Source: Candidatus Competibacteraceae bacterium (GTDB lineage: Bacteria; Pseudomonadota; Gammaproteobacteria; Competibacterales; Competibacteraceae). From it: 6,420 bases of DNA. Location: positions 1-6,420 of the forward strand of contig JAAUQA010000202.1 of the NCBI GenBank assembly GCA_012032855.1. The letters are read 5' to 3'. Below the pieces are notes generated by a model. That model had not been told where the DNA came from. It saw nothing but the letters and a program-made list of their open reading frames with translations, and searched no databases. A program made the position numbers and the translations under genes. Positions 5,537 through 6,420 of this stretch are shown piece by piece; within the stretch, counting starts at the first letter, position 1; each line of letters starts with the position of its first letter.

Positions 5537-6420
5537 ATGTCCGATCCCCCCGCCAACCCGTCTGACTTCTTGCAGCAATTGTTTCAGCTGTCGTTGGAGG
5601 AACGGAAATCCTTGACCATCTTGGCGATCCTGCAGACCCCGTTCCGACAGGACGAGGCAGTACGTTTTTTACCCCCCGACAGCACCTTGGCGTTGGAGCG
5701 TTGGCATGAGTTGGGTTTGTTGCAAGTACAGGGGACCGACGAGCAAGGACACGCCTGGTTTCTGGTCGGCTCACCGGTACAACAAGGCTTGTTGAGCCGG
5801 GTGGATGAAACCAAAATCCACGTATTGCATTTGCGTGCCGCTGAGTATTTCGGTTGCACTTTTCTCAATGAGGCGCGCCGGGTTTTGGCGGCACGCGGCC
5901 AAGTTCCCAGCGATGAGGCGATTGCCGCTTTGGCATGGGGTGAACAAGGCGTTTTGCAATCTTGGACCGCATGGGATACGCCGGCGGGACGTTGGGCACT
6001 GCAACAAGGGTTGGAATGGCAACGGCATTTGTTCGAAGCAGGGCGATTCCAGGAAGCAGGCGAGATTATCAATGCCCTGGCACCCGCGTTGCTGCGTTGG
6101 GGAAAGGCGGGCCAAGCCGAAATTCTGCTGCGCCAAGGTTTGGCGGAACAGCAGGGCGCGTTGCGCGCCCGCACCCTGACTCATTTAGGGATGATTCGGG
6201 CTGACAGGAATGAAATTCGTGAGGCGTTTTCTTTCTATGACCAAGCCCATCAACAGTTCGTCGCGTTGGGCCTGAAGCCTCAAGTCGCTCGGGCGATAGA
6301 GCGAATAGCTGGCTTGCATGCCGTTCAGCGCGACTACGATCAGGCGATCAGAAAACAGGAAGCAGCACTCAAGATGCATCGTGCCGGCCAGTGACGAACA
6401 TGGGGGCAGTTTGGTTAATC
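5537..6420 (+). CDS. Winged-helix and TPR protein of unknown function, STAND-regulator-like C-terminal architecture; probably frameshifted near 6390 and continuing past the edge
   Basis: I do not recognise a named gene. The open frame from 5537 stops at 6392-6394 after 285 residues. Residues about 18-105 (LSLEERKSLTILAILQTPF, then an ELGLLQV turn and a LHLRAAEYF end) resemble the winged-helix segment that follows the NTPase in STAND/NB-ARC-type proteins. Residues about 160-205, 208-245 and 247-282 look like TPR helical pairs, for example RTLTHLGMIRADRNEIREAFSFYDQA and DYDQAIRKQEAALKMHRA. No Walker A or B motif is present, and the DNA upstream is noncoding, so the NTPase is not simply in another frame. 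After MHRA, a frame starting at 6390 reads SDEHGGSLVN, a typical TPR linker, and is open to the edge; removing one base at 6385-6389 would join them. An in-frame stop at 5528 makes ATG 5537 the first possible start, though it has no clear Shine-Dalgarno sequence. Expected role: protein-protein interaction, possibly regulation. Confidence 0.7.

Noticed and set aside
5211..5556. Minus-strand small frames (97 and 78 codons) in the maeB upstream region
   Set aside because: They overlap the maeB start or the TPR gene start, have no ribosome binding site, and do not resemble any protein family I know.
5584..6184. Long minus-strand frames (196 and 137 codons) opposite the TPR gene
   Set aside because: Their composition (many Cys, Arg, Ser, Pro) is that of antisense translation of a GC-rich gene, while the plus frame has helical-repeat character.
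1..6420. CRISPR array, tRNA gene, insertion sequence, toxin-antitoxin pair or integration site
   Set aside because: No regularly spaced repeats, cloverleaf, transposase text or paired small genes were found on either strand.

Overview
The window looks like chromosomal housekeeping DNA from a Gram-negative bacterium, most likely a gammaproteobacterium. LpxH (the lipid A pathway hydrolase) implies an outer membrane with lipopolysaccharide. The ppiB-lpxH pair next to a divergent class I aminoacyl-tRNA synthetase gene is a gammaproteobacterial arrangement; E. coli has cysS there. The large MaeB-type malic enzyme fits too. I cannot name the genus. I see no tRNA, rRNA, CRISPR array, insertion sequence or phage gene.

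Layout: (1) 1-959, minus strand: the first 319 codons of gltX (glutamyl-tRNA synthetase), running off the left edge. (2) 960-1054: a short AT-rich divergent promoter region. (3) 1055-2884, plus strand: a tight operon of a secreted PpiA-like cyclophilin, a cytoplasmic PpiB-like cyclophilin and lpxH, with genes 1 nt and 6 nt apart once reading frames are repaired. (4) 2885-2981: a convergent intergenic region holding a very stable REP-like hairpin. (5) 2982-5269, minus strand: maeB, NADP-type malic enzyme fused to a phosphotransacetylase-like domain. (6) 5270-5536: a 267-nt divergent intergenic region with several inverted repeats, including two CAATG/CATTG palindromes just upstream of the next gene. 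(7) 5537 to the right edge, plus strand: a winged-helix plus TPR protein of unknown function that resembles the C-terminal part of a STAND-type regulator without its NTPase.

The most striking property of the window is damage to reading frames. Four of the six genes need single-base corrections: about 1473 and 1595 in the PpiA-like gene, 1841-1845 in ppiB, 3518-3519 in maeB, and probably about 6385-6390 in the TPR gene. In each case the protein family continues in another frame directly after the break, and the repaired ppiB and maeB have nearly the lengths of their E. coli counterparts. gltX (as far as visible) and lpxH are intact. Small indels from sequencing or assembly are the simplest explanation; real pseudogenisation of several housekeeping genes at once, or recoding, is less likely.

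Functionally the genes serve separate core tasks: charging of tRNA-Glu, proline isomerisation in periplasm and cytoplasm, lipid A synthesis, and supply of pyruvate and NADPH from malate. I did not find a clearly new biological system. The least ordinary items are the NTPase-less winged-helix/TPR protein with its palindromic upstream region, and the frameshift pattern.
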